Source of the DNA: Promethearchaeia archaeon
Lineage (GTDB): Archaea > Asgardarchaeota > Lokiarchaeia > Sigyniarchaeales > SOKP01
DNA length: 64,000 bases
Reading direction: 5' to 3'
Assembly: GCA_029856155.1 (NCBI GenBank)
Contig: JAHQWL010000055.1
Span: forward strand, 62,001-126,000
Positions 17,617 through 27,036 of this stretch are shown one piece after another. A program made the position numbers and the translations under genes. The notes under the pieces were generated by a model that saw only the letters and a program-made list of their open reading frames with translations, was not told the origin of the DNA and searched no databases. Positions within the stretch are counted from its first letter, which is position 1. Each line of letters begins with the position of its first letter.

Positions 17617-20436
17617 TTGACTTCAAAATATATACTCCCAATTGATGCTAAAGATGTCTCATTGGAAATGATTGGTGGTAAAGGAAAGTCGCTAGCAAGG
17701 ATGGCATCTGCAGGAATGACGGTTCCTGATGGTTTTTACCTAACTACGTCCGCTTATAAGGATTTTGTAGAAGAAAATAACTTACAGGAAACAATCATTA
17801 ATCTAGCAAAGCCCGAAATCATCGGTAAGACAGTATCATTCGAATCAGCATCAAAGCGTATTCAAGAGCTGATAAAGGCAGCAGAGCTGTCAAGTGAGAT
17901 TATTACTGAAATCCATCAAGCCTACAGTGCACTGAATGGACAGAATCCAGCAGTAGCTGTGCGTTCTTCTGCCAATGCTGAAGACCTACCTGATTTATCT
18001 TTTGCAGGACAACAGGATACTTATTTGAATGTTCGTGGTGATGATGCACTGATAATGGCAATACGAGATTGTTGGGCCTCTCTTTGGACTCCAAGAGCGA
18101 TCAGTTATAGGCACCAAATGGGAATTCAACAGGAAGTGGTCGTCATGGCTGTCGTGGTCCAACTTATGGTACCATCAGATGTATCGGGGATACTTTTTAC
18201 TGCTAATCCAGTGACTGGAGAAAGATCAGAGTTTATTATCAATTCAAGCTTTGGTTTAGGCGAAGCAGTAGTTGGAGGGCAAGTAACACCAGACACTTAT
18301 GTGGTAGATCGGAGCTCTCTCACTGTGAAAGAGAGTATGATCGGTTCAAAAACGCAGAAAATTATTTCCAGCGATGAGCAAGGAACATTATTGCAAGATG
18401 TCTCTGAAAAAGAGCGCAACCAGTCATCTTTATCAGAAAAATTACTCAAGAAACTGAGTTCAGTTGCACTTAGTGTAGAACAAATTTTCGAGGGACTTCC
18501 TCAAGATATCGAATGGGCAATATCTGATGAAAAACTATGGATGTTACAATCCCGTCCTATCACTAATCTTCCCCCGCAACCTTTAGAAGTTGCTTGGGAA
18601 CCAACACCCCCAGCACGGATTCTCGCCCGGCGTCAGATCATAGAAAATATCCCTGATCCATGTTCCCCATTGTTCGATGAGCTGTATCTAACTGAAGGCT
18701 TGGAAACGGTTGCAAAAGGTGTGAAGCGTAAAAGCTTTTTTGTAGGAGGTGGTCCCATGTTTGTAACAGTAAATGGTTTTGCTTATCAACGGTTTGACTT
18801 CCCACAAGTTGTAACTATTCAGGATGAAATAGATAATGCTGTAACAGAAGAAGAAAAGGAAGAAAAAATTGCAAGGATTTGGCAAGAATGGGATGATTCA
18901 TTCGCGCAAATGATAAAAAAAGTTAATCCCAAGATGGAACAGCATGACTTAGATTTGTTCTTGGAAGAGCTATCACCTGAGGATTTAAAAGCATTCAAAG
19001 CATGGGCCGAAAAAACAGATATTAAAGACATTGCTCATGCGGTGACCATGCCCGAAAGTAAATATCCAGCTTATGTCGCTGGCAACAAAACCGAAGCTAA
19101 TGAGAAACAAATTAAAGAATGGAAAGAAAGAGCAATGCCTGAGCTTCTAGCAACGGTAGAAGAATGGGAAAAGATTGATTATAAAACAGCACCAGATGAG
19201 GAGTTATTGAGAGGAATTCGCGAATTAGCCCACGCTGGAGGAATGTACTGGTCCAGCAACGCAAGTCATAGCTTTGGCATTGCGAAAGCAACTGACGACC
19301 AGTTACAAGCATTTCTTCGAGAAAACCTACCAGATCATAATTTCACCAGTGGACACTTCCTAAGTGGTTTTAAATCGAAAACCTTAGAAGCCAATGAACA
19401 TATGTATAAGATCGCAAAACAGATCCAGGAAAACAAAGTGCTCTATGAATTGGTAGTTACGACACCTCCCAAACAATTGATGAATGCTCTTAAAATCCAT
19501 ACAGACGGCGGTCCAGTGGTAAAAGCCATTGAGGAGTATCTCAATATTTATGGTCACTTGGGTTACAGCCTGGACTTTATTGAACCACTTCCAATTGAAG
19601 ATCCTTCAGGGCTTTTTAGCACCTTGAAAACTATGATAACTGCCAAGGATTATAATCCAAAAAAGCATGAAATTGACGCTGCTAAGAAGCGAGAACAAGC
19701 GTTACAGAAAATAGATCAACTTCTGGATGGATTGCAGTATTGGCAGTTTCGTTATCGTAATTGGTTCACCCATCGTTTTTACTTCATTCGCGAGGATGTT
19801 ATGTTTTATCTAACCAGTGGTTGGCCAATTCTTCGGATTTTAGCTCTGGAACTCGGACAGCGACTTGTAGATATTGGTACATTCAATGTTCCGGATGATA
19901 TTTTTTATCTTGTTAAAGAAGAATTGACCAAAGCCATCAACGCACGTAAAGAGAACAAAGCGATACCAGAATATAAGCAATTAACCTTGGAACGCCGAGA
20001 ATTGAGAGAAGCACGCAAACGATTACATCCCCCAGGAACTATTCCAGAAGTCGCCAGCAATAATCCAGGTGTCGCGTTCAAAGAGACACAGGTTAAGAAT
20101 GATCCAAATAGTGATATCCTGAGAGGTATTCCGGTTAGTCCTGGAACAGTTACTAGCCCAGCTAGTCTAATTAAATCACCAGCAGAATTCGATAAAATGC
20201 AACCTGATTCAATTTTAGTTTGCCCTATGACCAATCCCGCATGGACACCGCTATTTGCTCATGCGAATGGATTAGTAACAGACATGGGCGGTATTTTGGG
20301 GCATGGATCCATCGTTGCGAGGGAATACGGCATACCTGCCGTTGTGGGGACTGGTACTATCACCCAACGCACTAAACATGGGCAAAGGATCAAAGTTGAT
20401 GGTGATACCGGAATTGTTGAGTTAATTCAAGAATGA
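17617..20436 (+). CDS. PEP-utilising phosphotransferase (PEP synthase / rifampin phosphotransferase-like)
   Basis: 939 residues starting at TTG; the next residues fit the family N-terminus (MIGGKGKSLARM). The ATP-grasp domain shows VAVRSSANAEDLPDLSFAGQ and a LWMLQSRPIT end. A poorly conserved middle of about 450 residues follows. The mobile phosphohistidine domain is at the C-terminus with GGILGHGSIVAREYGIP, His near residue 894. The order ATP-grasp / middle / His domain matches PEP synthase relatives and rifampin phosphotransferases. It lacks the PEP-binding TIM barrel of true PEP synthase, so a kinase that phosphorylates a small molecule is more likely than gluconeogenesis. G+C is visibly higher than in the neighbours, suggesting horizontal acquisition. 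Confidence 0.8.
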   Translation: MTSKYILPIDAKDVSLEMIGGKGKSLARMASAGMTVPDGFYLTTSAYKDFVEENNLQETIINLAKPEIIGKTVSFESASKRIQELIKAAELSSEIITEIHQAYSALNGQNPAVAVRSSANAEDLPDLSFAGQQDTYLNVRGDDALIMAIRDCWASLWTPRAISYRHQMGIQQEVVVMAVVVQLMVPSDVSGILFTANPVTGERSEFIINSSFGLGEAVVGGQVTPDTYVVDRSSLTVKESMIGSKTQKIISSDEQGTLLQDVSEKERNQSSLSEKLLKKLSSVALSVEQIFEGLPQDIEWAISDEKLWMLQSRPITNLPPQPLEVAWEPTPPARILARRQIIENIPDPCSPLFDELYLTEGLETVAKGVKRKSFFVGGGPMFVTVNGFAYQRFDFPQVVTIQDEIDNAVTEEEKEEKIARIWQEWDDSFAQMIKKVNPKMEQHDLDLFLEELSPEDLKAFKAWAEKTDIKDIAHAVTMPESKYPAYVAGNKTEANEKQIKEWKERAMPELLATVEEWEKIDYKTAPDEELLRGIRELAHAGGMYWSSNASHSFGIAKATDDQLQAFLRENLPDHNFTSGHFLSGFKSKTLEANEHMYKIAKQIQENKVLYELVVTTPPKQLMNALKIHTDGGPVVKAIEEYLNIYGHLGYSLDFIEPLPIEDPSGLFSTLKTMITAKDYNPKKHEIDAAKKREQALQKIDQLLDGLQYWQFRYRNWFTHRFYFIREDVMFYLTSGWPILRILALELGQRLVDIGTFNVPDDIFYLVKEELTKAINARKENKAIPEYKQLTLERRELREARKRLHPPGTIPEVASNNPGVAFKETQVKNDPNSDILRGIPVSPGTVTSPASLIKSPAEFDKMQPDSILVCPMTNPAWTPLFAHANGLVTDMGGILGHGSIVAREYGIPAVVGTGTITQRTKHGQRIKVDGDTGIVELIQE

Positions 20437-20534
20437 TCCAAATTTTGAGGGAAGGGGCAGCACATCGTATTATTGGATATGTTCCTCCAGATGCTCAAGC
20501 AATAAGCGGATTTATTTTTTCAGGTTCTGTTTGA
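20433..20534 (+). other. Possible 33-codon open frame or gene remnant
   Basis: An ATG overlaps the stop of the PEP-utilising enzyme (ATGA). The frame continues for 33 codons (MIQILREGAAHRIIGYVPP at the start) to a TGA at 20532. Its composition resembles the upstream gene more than the AT-rich surroundings. It may be the stub of a second gene carried in with the phosphotransferase, or chance. No family recognised. A 7-bp inverted repeat ATTCGAG/CTCGAAT follows at 20554-20570. Confidence 0.25.
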
Positions 20535-20630
20535 AAAGCCCAATTGAGCGCAAATTCGAGGATCTCGAATCGACTTCTCTGTTAAGTTCAGAAACCGATT
20601 TAAATGAGTAACAATAATGTTTATTTATAA

Positions 20631-20649
20631 TAAATGTACATATATAATT
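20631..20649. promoter_or_regulatory. Promoter motif shared with the 68-bp repeats
   Basis: TAAATGTACATATATAATT is identical to the 3' part of the repeat at 17536-17603 and has one mismatch to that at 39392-39459. Here only this core is conserved. It lies 31 nt upstream of the serine hydrolase ATG, so the TATATAAT could be the TATA box. Confidence 0.5.
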
Positions 20650-20679
20650 AAAATTCAAAAATGAAAAATTGATCTATTC

Positions 20680-21957
20680 ATGAGAAATAAAATAAAAAAG
20701 CTATTAACTGGGATTATTGTAGTATCTTTAGTTGCTTCATTTTCTATAGCAAATCTATCAATACAAGGAATCAGCACCAATTCTGACGATTTTTCATCTT
20801 CCGTCTCTACCTCATCAACTCAAGATACTTTCTGGCCTGGAAATGCAAGTGAATGGACAGAAGTAGCTCCTGAAACCCAGGGATTAAATTCCAGTAAGAT
20901 CGATGAGATGTTTGAGTTTATTAAAGATAATAGCCAGGATGTTCATAGTATTATTGTGGTACGCAATGGATATCTGCTTGTCTACGAATATTTACATCAT
21001 TTCGAGATATATCGTTATATCGATGGCACTAAAACGTATTTTGGCGGAGACAATCTCCATGGTCAATATTCTGCTACTAAAAGCGTAATTAGCATATTGA
21101 TTGGAATAGCTCTCCAAGAAGGGTTCTTAAACAATGTAAATCAAACATTATATGAATTCTTTGCCCACAGGTGGAGTCCCAGTTTTATTAATAGTACGCT
21201 TAAGAAGAATATCACAATAGAACACTTATTAACAATGAATTCCGGAATAACTGATCCTCCTGATCATGATCATGCAACTGAAGATGATGTTATTACATTT
21301 GCACTAGATAAGGCTCCTTTAACATTTACTCCTGGAGAAGAGGGAGAATTTGAATATACCAACAATGGAGTTGATCTCTTATCAGGTATAATCGCCAATG
21401 TATCAGGAACGAGTACTGAAGAATTCGCAAAACAATATTTGTTTGAGCCGCTAGGAATTTCAGAAGACGAATACTATTGGTTGAATGATTCTATAGGTAT
21501 GGACTATGGTGGATCTGGAATAGAATGCACGCCTAAAGTACAAGCGAAAATTGGAATGCTTGCTCTGAACAATGGCACGTGGAACGGAGAACAAATAGTA
21601 GATAAAGATTATATGAAAGACGCAACAACAAATCAGACTAGTGAGGGAAAATGGGCAGATTATGGGTATTTATGGTGGATGATGCCTCCTAATTTCACTT
21701 ATGGGGGATATTTAGCAGCAGGGGCTATGGGACAGTGTATCTATGTTATACCAGAATACAATATTGTGGTTGGTTTTACGGGGTATGATGTAGAAAACTA
21801 TGAGCAAATAATTCAAGATTATATCCTTCAATTTGTTGAAATTCCTGAAACGGGACCAAATAGTCCAAGAATACCCGGATTTGATTTCAATACGATAATT
21901 CTTATGATTTTTTGCGCTTCTGTTGTATTATTAATTAGGAGGAAAAAAAAAATCTAA
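20680..21957 (+). CDS. Surface-anchored serine hydrolase, class C beta-lactamase fold (tandem copy 1)
   Basis: 425 residues. A signal peptide (KKLLTGIIVVSLVASFSIA) leads into a Ser/Thr-rich linker and a beta-lactamase/transpeptidase-like domain. SATK at 131-134 is the SxxK nucleophile motif and YTN in FEYTNNGVDLLSG is the YxN motif. The third motif (KTG or HxG) is not canonical; AAGAMGQCIY occupies that place. The C-terminus IPGFDFNTIILMIF followed by RRKKK is a tripartite archaeal sorting signal (Loki-CTERM type). It should act outside the cell as an esterase or amidase of unknown substrate. It is followed 145 nt later by a close duplicate. Confidence 0.85.
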   Translation: MRNKIKKLLTGIIVVSLVASFSIANLSIQGISTNSDDFSSSVSTSSTQDTFWPGNASEWTEVAPETQGLNSSKIDEMFEFIKDNSQDVHSIIVVRNGYLLVYEYLHHFEIYRYIDGTKTYFGGDNLHGQYSATKSVISILIGIALQEGFLNNVNQTLYEFFAHRWSPSFINSTLKKNITIEHLLTMNSGITDPPDHDHATEDDVITFALDKAPLTFTPGEEGEFEYTNNGVDLLSGIIANVSGTSTEEFAKQYLFEPLGISEDEYYWLNDSIGMDYGGSGIECTPKVQAKIGMLALNNGTWNGEQIVDKDYMKDATTNQTSEGKWADYGYLWWMMPPNFTYGGYLAAGAMGQCIYVIPEYNIVVGFTGYDVENYEQIIQDYILQFVEIPETGPNSPRIPGFDFNTIILMIFCASVVLLIRRKKKI

Positions 21958-22102
21958 GAAATTATATATTCACAATATTGTAAAAAGAAAGATTATAAAT
22001 GAACACCATATATTAAACAAACTTTAAATAGTGCTATTACTAAATATTTTCAATTACAATATTTTTGTTTGTAAATTAATTTAATCAAAAAATTGAACAG
22101 AA

Positions 22103-23434
22103 ATGAGAAATAAGATTGAAAAGCTAATTATTTGCTTGATCTCATTGGTTTTAGTTACTTCAACTTCGATAGGCTCTCTATCAATGCGAGAAATCAGCAC
22201 CAATTCTGACGATTTTTCAAATTCCGTTTCTACCTCATCAACTCAAGATATATTTTGGCCTGGAAATTCAAGTGAATGGACAGAAGTAGCTCCTGAAACT
22301 CAAGGATTAAATTCCAGTAAGATTGATGAGATGTTTGAATTTATTGAAAATAGATCAATTGATATTCATAGTATTATTGTTGTACGCAATGGACATCTGC
22401 TTGTCTACGAATATCTGCAATCTTCCCAAATATATACAAATATAGATGGTTCTAAAACGTATCCATGGGGCCTACTCCATGATCAAGCTTCTACCACTAA
22501 AAGCCTAATGAGCATTGTGATTGGGATAGCTCTCCAAGAAGGTTTCTTAGACAATGTAAGCCAAACATTATATGAATTCTTTGCCCACATTTGGGATGCT
22601 AATTTTACTGATAGCGAACTAAAGAAGGACATCACAATAGAACAATTATTAACAATGAATTCCGGATTATGTGGTGAAGGTCCTCTTTATCCTCCTAACG
22701 CCAAAGACCTTTTAGATTCTTATGGTTCCATTAAATGGGCACTTGATCTTGTGCCATTGGTTTTTACTCCTGGACAAGCGGGAGCTTTTGAATATAGCAA
22801 TGATGGGCCTAATCTCTTATCAGGTATAATTACCAATGTAACTGGTAAAAGCACTGAAGAATTCACAAAAGATTATCTATTTGAACCTTTGGGAATTTCA
22901 GAAGATGAATACTCTTGGTGGCATGATGATTACAACATTAGTTCTGGGGGATATGGATTTTTTTGTTCACCGAAAGTACAAGCGAAATTAGGAATGCTAT
23001 GTCTAAACAATGGCATGTGGAACGGAACCCAAATAGTAGATAAGGATTATATGAAAGACGCAACAACACACCAAATTACAGGTTGGTCTGATTATGGGTA
23101 TTTATTTTACATTAATATTTCAGTGATGACAACTGATTGGTTTGGACTTCCAAAAATAATAGAGTATGATGGATATTATACTGTTGGAGCTGGAGGACAA
23201 TGTATCTATGTTTTACCAAAATACAATCTTGTGGTATGTTTTACTGCTTCAGATGGAGGCCCTTATGAGCAGATGATATATAATTATATTCTCCACCAAA
23301 TTACTGATCCTCCTGAAAATGGACCAACTAATCCAGCAATACCCGGATTTGATTTTAATATGGTATTTCTTATGATTTTTTGCGCTTCTGCCCTATTAGT
23401 CTTTAGAAGGAAGAAGATCTCTAAGAATTCTTAA
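22103..23434 (+). CDS. Surface-anchored serine hydrolase, class C beta-lactamase fold (tandem copy 2)
   Basis: 443 residues, a tandem duplicate of the preceding gene. The mature N-terminal region (ISTNSDDFS through EWTEVAPETQGLNSSKIDEM) is almost identical, while the second half has diverged. The nucleophile motif is STTK at 130-133 and the YxN motif is in FEYSNDGPNLLSG. Insertions relative to copy 1 include GEGPLYPPNAKDLLDS and a segment near WFGLPKIIEYDGYY, both near the expected active-site rim, suggesting changed specificity. The same IPGFDF + helix + RRKK tail is present. The promoter core seen before copy 1 is absent here, so regulation probably differs. Confidence 0.85.
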   Translation: MRNKIEKLIICLISLVLVTSTSIGSLSMREISTNSDDFSNSVSTSSTQDIFWPGNSSEWTEVAPETQGLNSSKIDEMFEFIENRSIDIHSIIVVRNGHLLVYEYLQSSQIYTNIDGSKTYPWGLLHDQASTTKSLMSIVIGIALQEGFLDNVSQTLYEFFAHIWDANFTDSELKKDITIEQLLTMNSGLCGEGPLYPPNAKDLLDSYGSIKWALDLVPLVFTPGQAGAFEYSNDGPNLLSGIITNVTGKSTEEFTKDYLFEPLGISEDEYSWWHDDYNISSGGYGFFCSPKVQAKLGMLCLNNGMWNGTQIVDKDYMKDATTHQITGWSDYGYLFYINISVMTTDWFGLPKIIEYDGYYTVGAGGQCIYVLPKYNLVVCFTASDGGPYEQMIYNYILHQITDPPENGPTNPAIPGFDFNMVFLMIFCASALLVFRRKKISKNS

Positions 23435-23440
23435 AATATC

Positions 23441-23460
23441 TTTTTTTTACTAATTTTTTT
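23441..23460 (+). terminator. Poly-T tract after the serine hydrolase pair
   Basis: T8 at 23441-23448 and T7 at 23454-23460 start 6 nt after the stop codon. Archaeal RNA polymerase commonly terminates at such U-tracts without a hairpin. Confidence 0.5.
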
Positions 23461-23507
23461 CTAGAAGGTAATATTCTATTTATTAATTATTAAAACTTGA
23501 AATAAAA

Positions 23508-25256
23508 ATGAAAATGAAGCGAGAGTTACGGATTGAAAAACGTTATTTGAACTTTCCTGTTAAACACGTTAAATACGGAACAAAAAAAAGTTTAATACAC
23601 TTCATTATTGATGGTAAACTCGTACGTGAACTTGAAGTTTCACTGGCAATAGACGAACCTGATTTCTGGGTGTTTCTTGATGTTTCTGAATTTAAAGGTA
23701 AAAAAGCAACTTTACAAATCAAAAAGGAAAATGAAGCATTCAATAAAATTTATCAGGCTGACACATTTCCTGGAGAAGAAAACCTCTACAAAGAGCGCCT
23801 AAGACCTCAGTTCCATTTCTCAACACGTCGAGGATGGAACAACGACCCAAATGGTCTCGTCTATCATGACGGAGAATATCATTTGTTTTACCAGCATAAT
23901 CCTTACGGATGGGATTATGGTTCTGATGCCAATAAAGCTTGGGGTCATGCAATAAGCACTGACTTGGTACACTGGAAAGAAATAGGTGATGCAATTTATC
24001 CAGATAACCTAGGTGGAATATACTCTGGTTCAGCAGTTGTTGATAAGCTTAATACTACGGATTTTCAAAGTAGTGACGAAAAACCAATAATATGTATCTA
24101 TACTTCCGCTGGTGGTAAAACCCCGTGGTCAAAAGACAAGCCTTTTACCCAATCTATTGCATTTAGCAACGATAGGGGTAGAACTTTTACCAAATATAGT
24201 GGAAATCCTGTTCAAGATCTCATTGAACCAATGAATCGCGATCCAAAAGTTATTTGGCATGAACCATCAAATCAATGGGTAATTGTGTTATACTTAGAAG
24301 AAAGTGTTATGGGATTTTTCACATCCAAGGACCTTAAATCCTGGAAACTTCAAAGTAAATATGGAAGAGAAAATCTTCACGAATGCCCGGAATTATTCCA
24401 ATTAGCTATTGATGGAAATCAACAGAACAAAAAATGGATTTTATATGCTGGTAATGGTCGTTACGACATAGGACAATTCGATGGGAAGAAATTTATTCCC
24501 GAAACTAAAGAGATTGAGTTTTGCTATGGTAATTGTTTCTATGCATCACAAACTTTTAACAATGTTCCTGAAGAAGATGGTAGACGTATTCAAATGGCAT
24601 GGGGATTAAGTCCTATGCCAGATATGCCATTTAATCAACAGATGCTCTTTCCCGTTGAACTCACGCTAAGAACTACAGAAGATGGACTGAGAATGTTTGC
24701 TCAACCTATAGATGAAATTAAGAATATTTACGGCAAGAACTGGATATATCAAGAAAAAATTATCGAGGAAGGTCACCATTCAATTATGGAAGAAAATGTT
24801 GATTATGGCTTATACGATATTTCAGTCGAGTTTGAATTTGGGAGTGCCGAAAGATTTGGACTTTTAATTAAAAATATACAAATTACCTACGATATCAATG
24901 AGCAAAAGCTCTATTGTCAAGAACGTTATGCGCCATTAAAACCCATGGATGGTAGAATTAAACTCAGAATCCTTGTTGATCGCACAACATTGGAGATTTT
25001 CGCCAATGATGGCCAAATTTATATGCCGGTCCGTACATCTATTAAACTCTCAGATTTTTCCGAGGACTTTTCAAAATGGGGAACAGATTTTAACATTTCA
25101 GAATTTGTTGAACTATATCCACACAAAATCAATTATATAGTGTCCTATTTTAAACCTATCATTATAGAAAAAAACAATATTTTAGCTTTTAGCGAAGGTG
25201 GAGAAACTAAGCTAGCCAAAATGGAAATTTATGAGCTAAACTCAATTTGGTATTAA
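23508..25256 (+). CDS. Glycoside hydrolase family 32 (invertase/levanase/fructanase-like)
   Basis: 582 residues. The catalytic triad is visible: nucleophile Asp113 in WNNDPNG, transition-state Asp245 in NRDPKV, and acid/base Glu292 in HECPEL. LFYQHNPYGWDYG and WGHAISTDLVHWKEI are standard blade-1/2 elements. The C-terminal beta-sandwich contains LVDRTTLEIFAND. About 75 N-terminal residues form a small extra beta-rich domain. No signal peptide, so it acts on imported fructosides such as sucrose or short fructans. It follows the anchored hydrolases on the same strand but after a likely terminator. Confidence 0.93.
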   Translation: MKMKRELRIEKRYLNFPVKHVKYGTKKSLIHFIIDGKLVRELEVSLAIDEPDFWVFLDVSEFKGKKATLQIKKENEAFNKIYQADTFPGEENLYKERLRPQFHFSTRRGWNNDPNGLVYHDGEYHLFYQHNPYGWDYGSDANKAWGHAISTDLVHWKEIGDAIYPDNLGGIYSGSAVVDKLNTTDFQSSDEKPIICIYTSAGGKTPWSKDKPFTQSIAFSNDRGRTFTKYSGNPVQDLIEPMNRDPKVIWHEPSNQWVIVLYLEESVMGFFTSKDLKSWKLQSKYGRENLHECPELFQLAIDGNQQNKKWILYAGNGRYDIGQFDGKKFIPETKEIEFCYGNCFYASQTFNNVPEEDGRRIQMAWGLSPMPDMPFNQQMLFPVELTLRTTEDGLRMFAQPIDEIKNIYGKNWIYQEKIIEEGHHSIMEENVDYGLYDISVEFEFGSAERFGLLIKNIQITYDINEQKLYCQERYAPLKPMDGRIKLRILVDRTTLEIFANDGQIYMPVRTSIKLSDFSEDFSKWGTDFNISEFVELYPHKINYIVSYFKPIIIEKNNILAFSEGGETKLAKMEIYELNSIWY

Positions 25257-25291
25257 ATGATAATTAAAAGAATTATAATCTTCTAATTTAA

Positions 25292-26986
25292 TTAATCCAT
25301 TCCTTCTCTGTCTTTTACTCCATATGGTGGATTAACACACCAGATATAATGGCCTTCATCGATTTTTATTTGATGGGGTGACTCAAATTCGCATTCTGGT
25401 GTTCGATTATCTGATACACACCGAGGATTAAAAGTACATCCTGGTGGTGGATCAATTGGGCTCGGAACTTCGCCATCTATAACATATTTTATATCTTGAT
25501 CAAAAGGATCTATTTCAGAGTGACTCTTTAGGAGTGCTTGAGTATAGGGATGGGCTGGATTTAAAAAGATTTGATCAGTTTCCCCAATCTCAACAACCTT
25601 ACCTAGATACATTACAGCAACTCTATCCGCAATATGATTCACAACGGCTAAATTATGTGTTATAAACAAGAAACCATATCCATATTCCTCCTGTAAGTCT
25701 ATAAGGAGGTTTAAGATTTGTGCTTGTACAGACACATCAAGAGCTGATGTGGGCTCATCAAGGACAACTAATTCTGGATTACAAGCAAGTGCTCTTGCTA
25801 TAATAATTCTTTGCTTTTGCCCCCCTGAAAACTCGTGAGGATAACGATCCATGTGTTCTCGTTTTAATGAAACCTGTTTCAATAGCCGCAAAACATGTCT
25901 TCTGATTTTCATTTTATCGGTAATAGCAAGCAAATTCTTAAGCGGTTCTGCTATAATATCAGTAACTTTTAAACGTGGATTTAAAGAAGCATCAGGATCC
26001 TGGAAAACCATTTGAATTTTTTGTCTGAAATAACTTGAAAATTCGTTCGGGATAGGTTCGTCATGAAATAATATTTCTCCATCTTCTATATCTAGTAATC
26101 CTAAAATTGTGTTTGCGATAGTTGTTTTCCCACATCCACTTTCTCCAACTAACCCTAATGTTTCACCTGTCTTGATCTCAAATGATATACTATCAACCGC
26201 TTTTACTTCACCAATTTTCCTTTTAAGTACCCCTTTAAGTAGAGGATAATATACTTTAAGGTTTGTAACTTTTAATAAAGGCTTACCCTTTTCTAAAACT
26301 TTTAGATCTCTGATCTCCTGAATTGGTATGGTTTTATAAGCGATTAATTTGGCTATAGCTATAGTTATAATAGAAATAATAATACTTATTAAGGAATCTA
26401 CAATAAAATAATCAAAGAACATTCTTTGTTGAATGATAAACATTAACATTAGACAAAGAGGGCCTGGTATTACACCGACAATAACGACAACTCTTCTTAA
26501 CTTCACCAATTGAATTTTATCTCCCCAACTTGCTATAAATCCTGATACACCAAAAATAACTAGAAGGAACAGAACAAAAGTAAATTTTGAACCATCCAAT
26601 TTATCATCACCTGTAATTAGAAAAATATCTATAATATCAAAAAGAGAAGATATATAAATGGTAGCAATGAATAAAATAATTTGAGCGAAGGCTACAATTT
26701 CTAAAGATCTTAACCACTTCTTTTTTTGAATTATTATTAAGATACCTAATCCAATAATAGTATTGATAAAAATCATGAGAAGGTCAGTGAACAGGTTTTT
26801 ACCGATCAATGAATAAATGGTTAACCCCACAACCATGCCTATAACAAACCAGGTTATATTTATAATCAACGCTGATAAAAAGGATTTATCCCATCTTCTA
26901 AATTTGATATGCCTATTTATATAAAACGTACCCACTAATATTTGTAATAGTTGAGTAGTAAACAATAATGTTATATTAACAGCCAT
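25292..26986 (-). CDS. Oligopeptide ABC importer ATPase (OppF/DppF-like) with N-terminal membrane domain
   Basis: 564 residues. The C-terminal 330 form a standard Opp/Dpp ATPase: Walker A GLVGESGCGKTT, signature FSGGQKQR, Walker B LVVLDEPTSALD, H-loop ITHNLA. The Cys-containing tail GCTFNPRCVSDNRTPEC, characteristic of this subfamily, is also present. Residues 1-230 are hydrophobic with about six or seven predicted membrane helices, which normal OppF proteins lack. The partner ATPase has the same oddity, so it is not a one-off fusion artefact. It is the last gene of the importer operon, 50 nt after its partner. Confidence 0.92.
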   Translation of the reverse strand: MAVNITLLFTTQLLQILVGTFYINRHIKFRRWDKSFLSALIINITWFVIGMVVGLTIYSLIGKNLFTDLLMIFINTIIGLGILIIIQKKKWLRSLEIVAFAQIILFIATIYISSLFDIIDIFLITGDDKLDGSKFTFVLFLLVIFGVSGFIASWGDKIQLVKLRRVVVIVGVIPGPLCLMLMFIIQQRMFFDYFIVDSLISIIISIITIAIAKLIAYKTIPIQEIRDLKVLEKGKPLLKVTNLKVYYPLLKGVLKRKIGEVKAVDSISFEIKTGETLGLVGESGCGKTTIANTILGLLDIEDGEILFHDEPIPNEFSSYFRQKIQMVFQDPDASLNPRLKVTDIIAEPLKNLLAITDKMKIRRHVLRLLKQVSLKREHMDRYPHEFSGGQKQRIIIARALACNPELVVLDEPTSALDVSVQAQILNLLIDLQEEYGYGFLFITHNLAVVNHIADRVAVMYLGKVVEIGETDQIFLNPAHPYTQALLKSHSEIDPFDQDIKYVIDGEVPSPIDPPPGCTFNPRCVSDNRTPECEFESPHQIKIDEGHYIWCVNPPYGVKDREGMD

Positions 26987-27036
26987 TTTGACTTATCCTT
27001 CCATTTTTATATTATTTAAAATAAGTTTTATTGACT

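Noticed and set aside
20554..20570. ATTCGAG-GAT-CTCGAAT inverted repeat as a terminator
   Set aside because: No T-tract follows and the position is about 120 nt after the stop; mentioned only as a possible operator.
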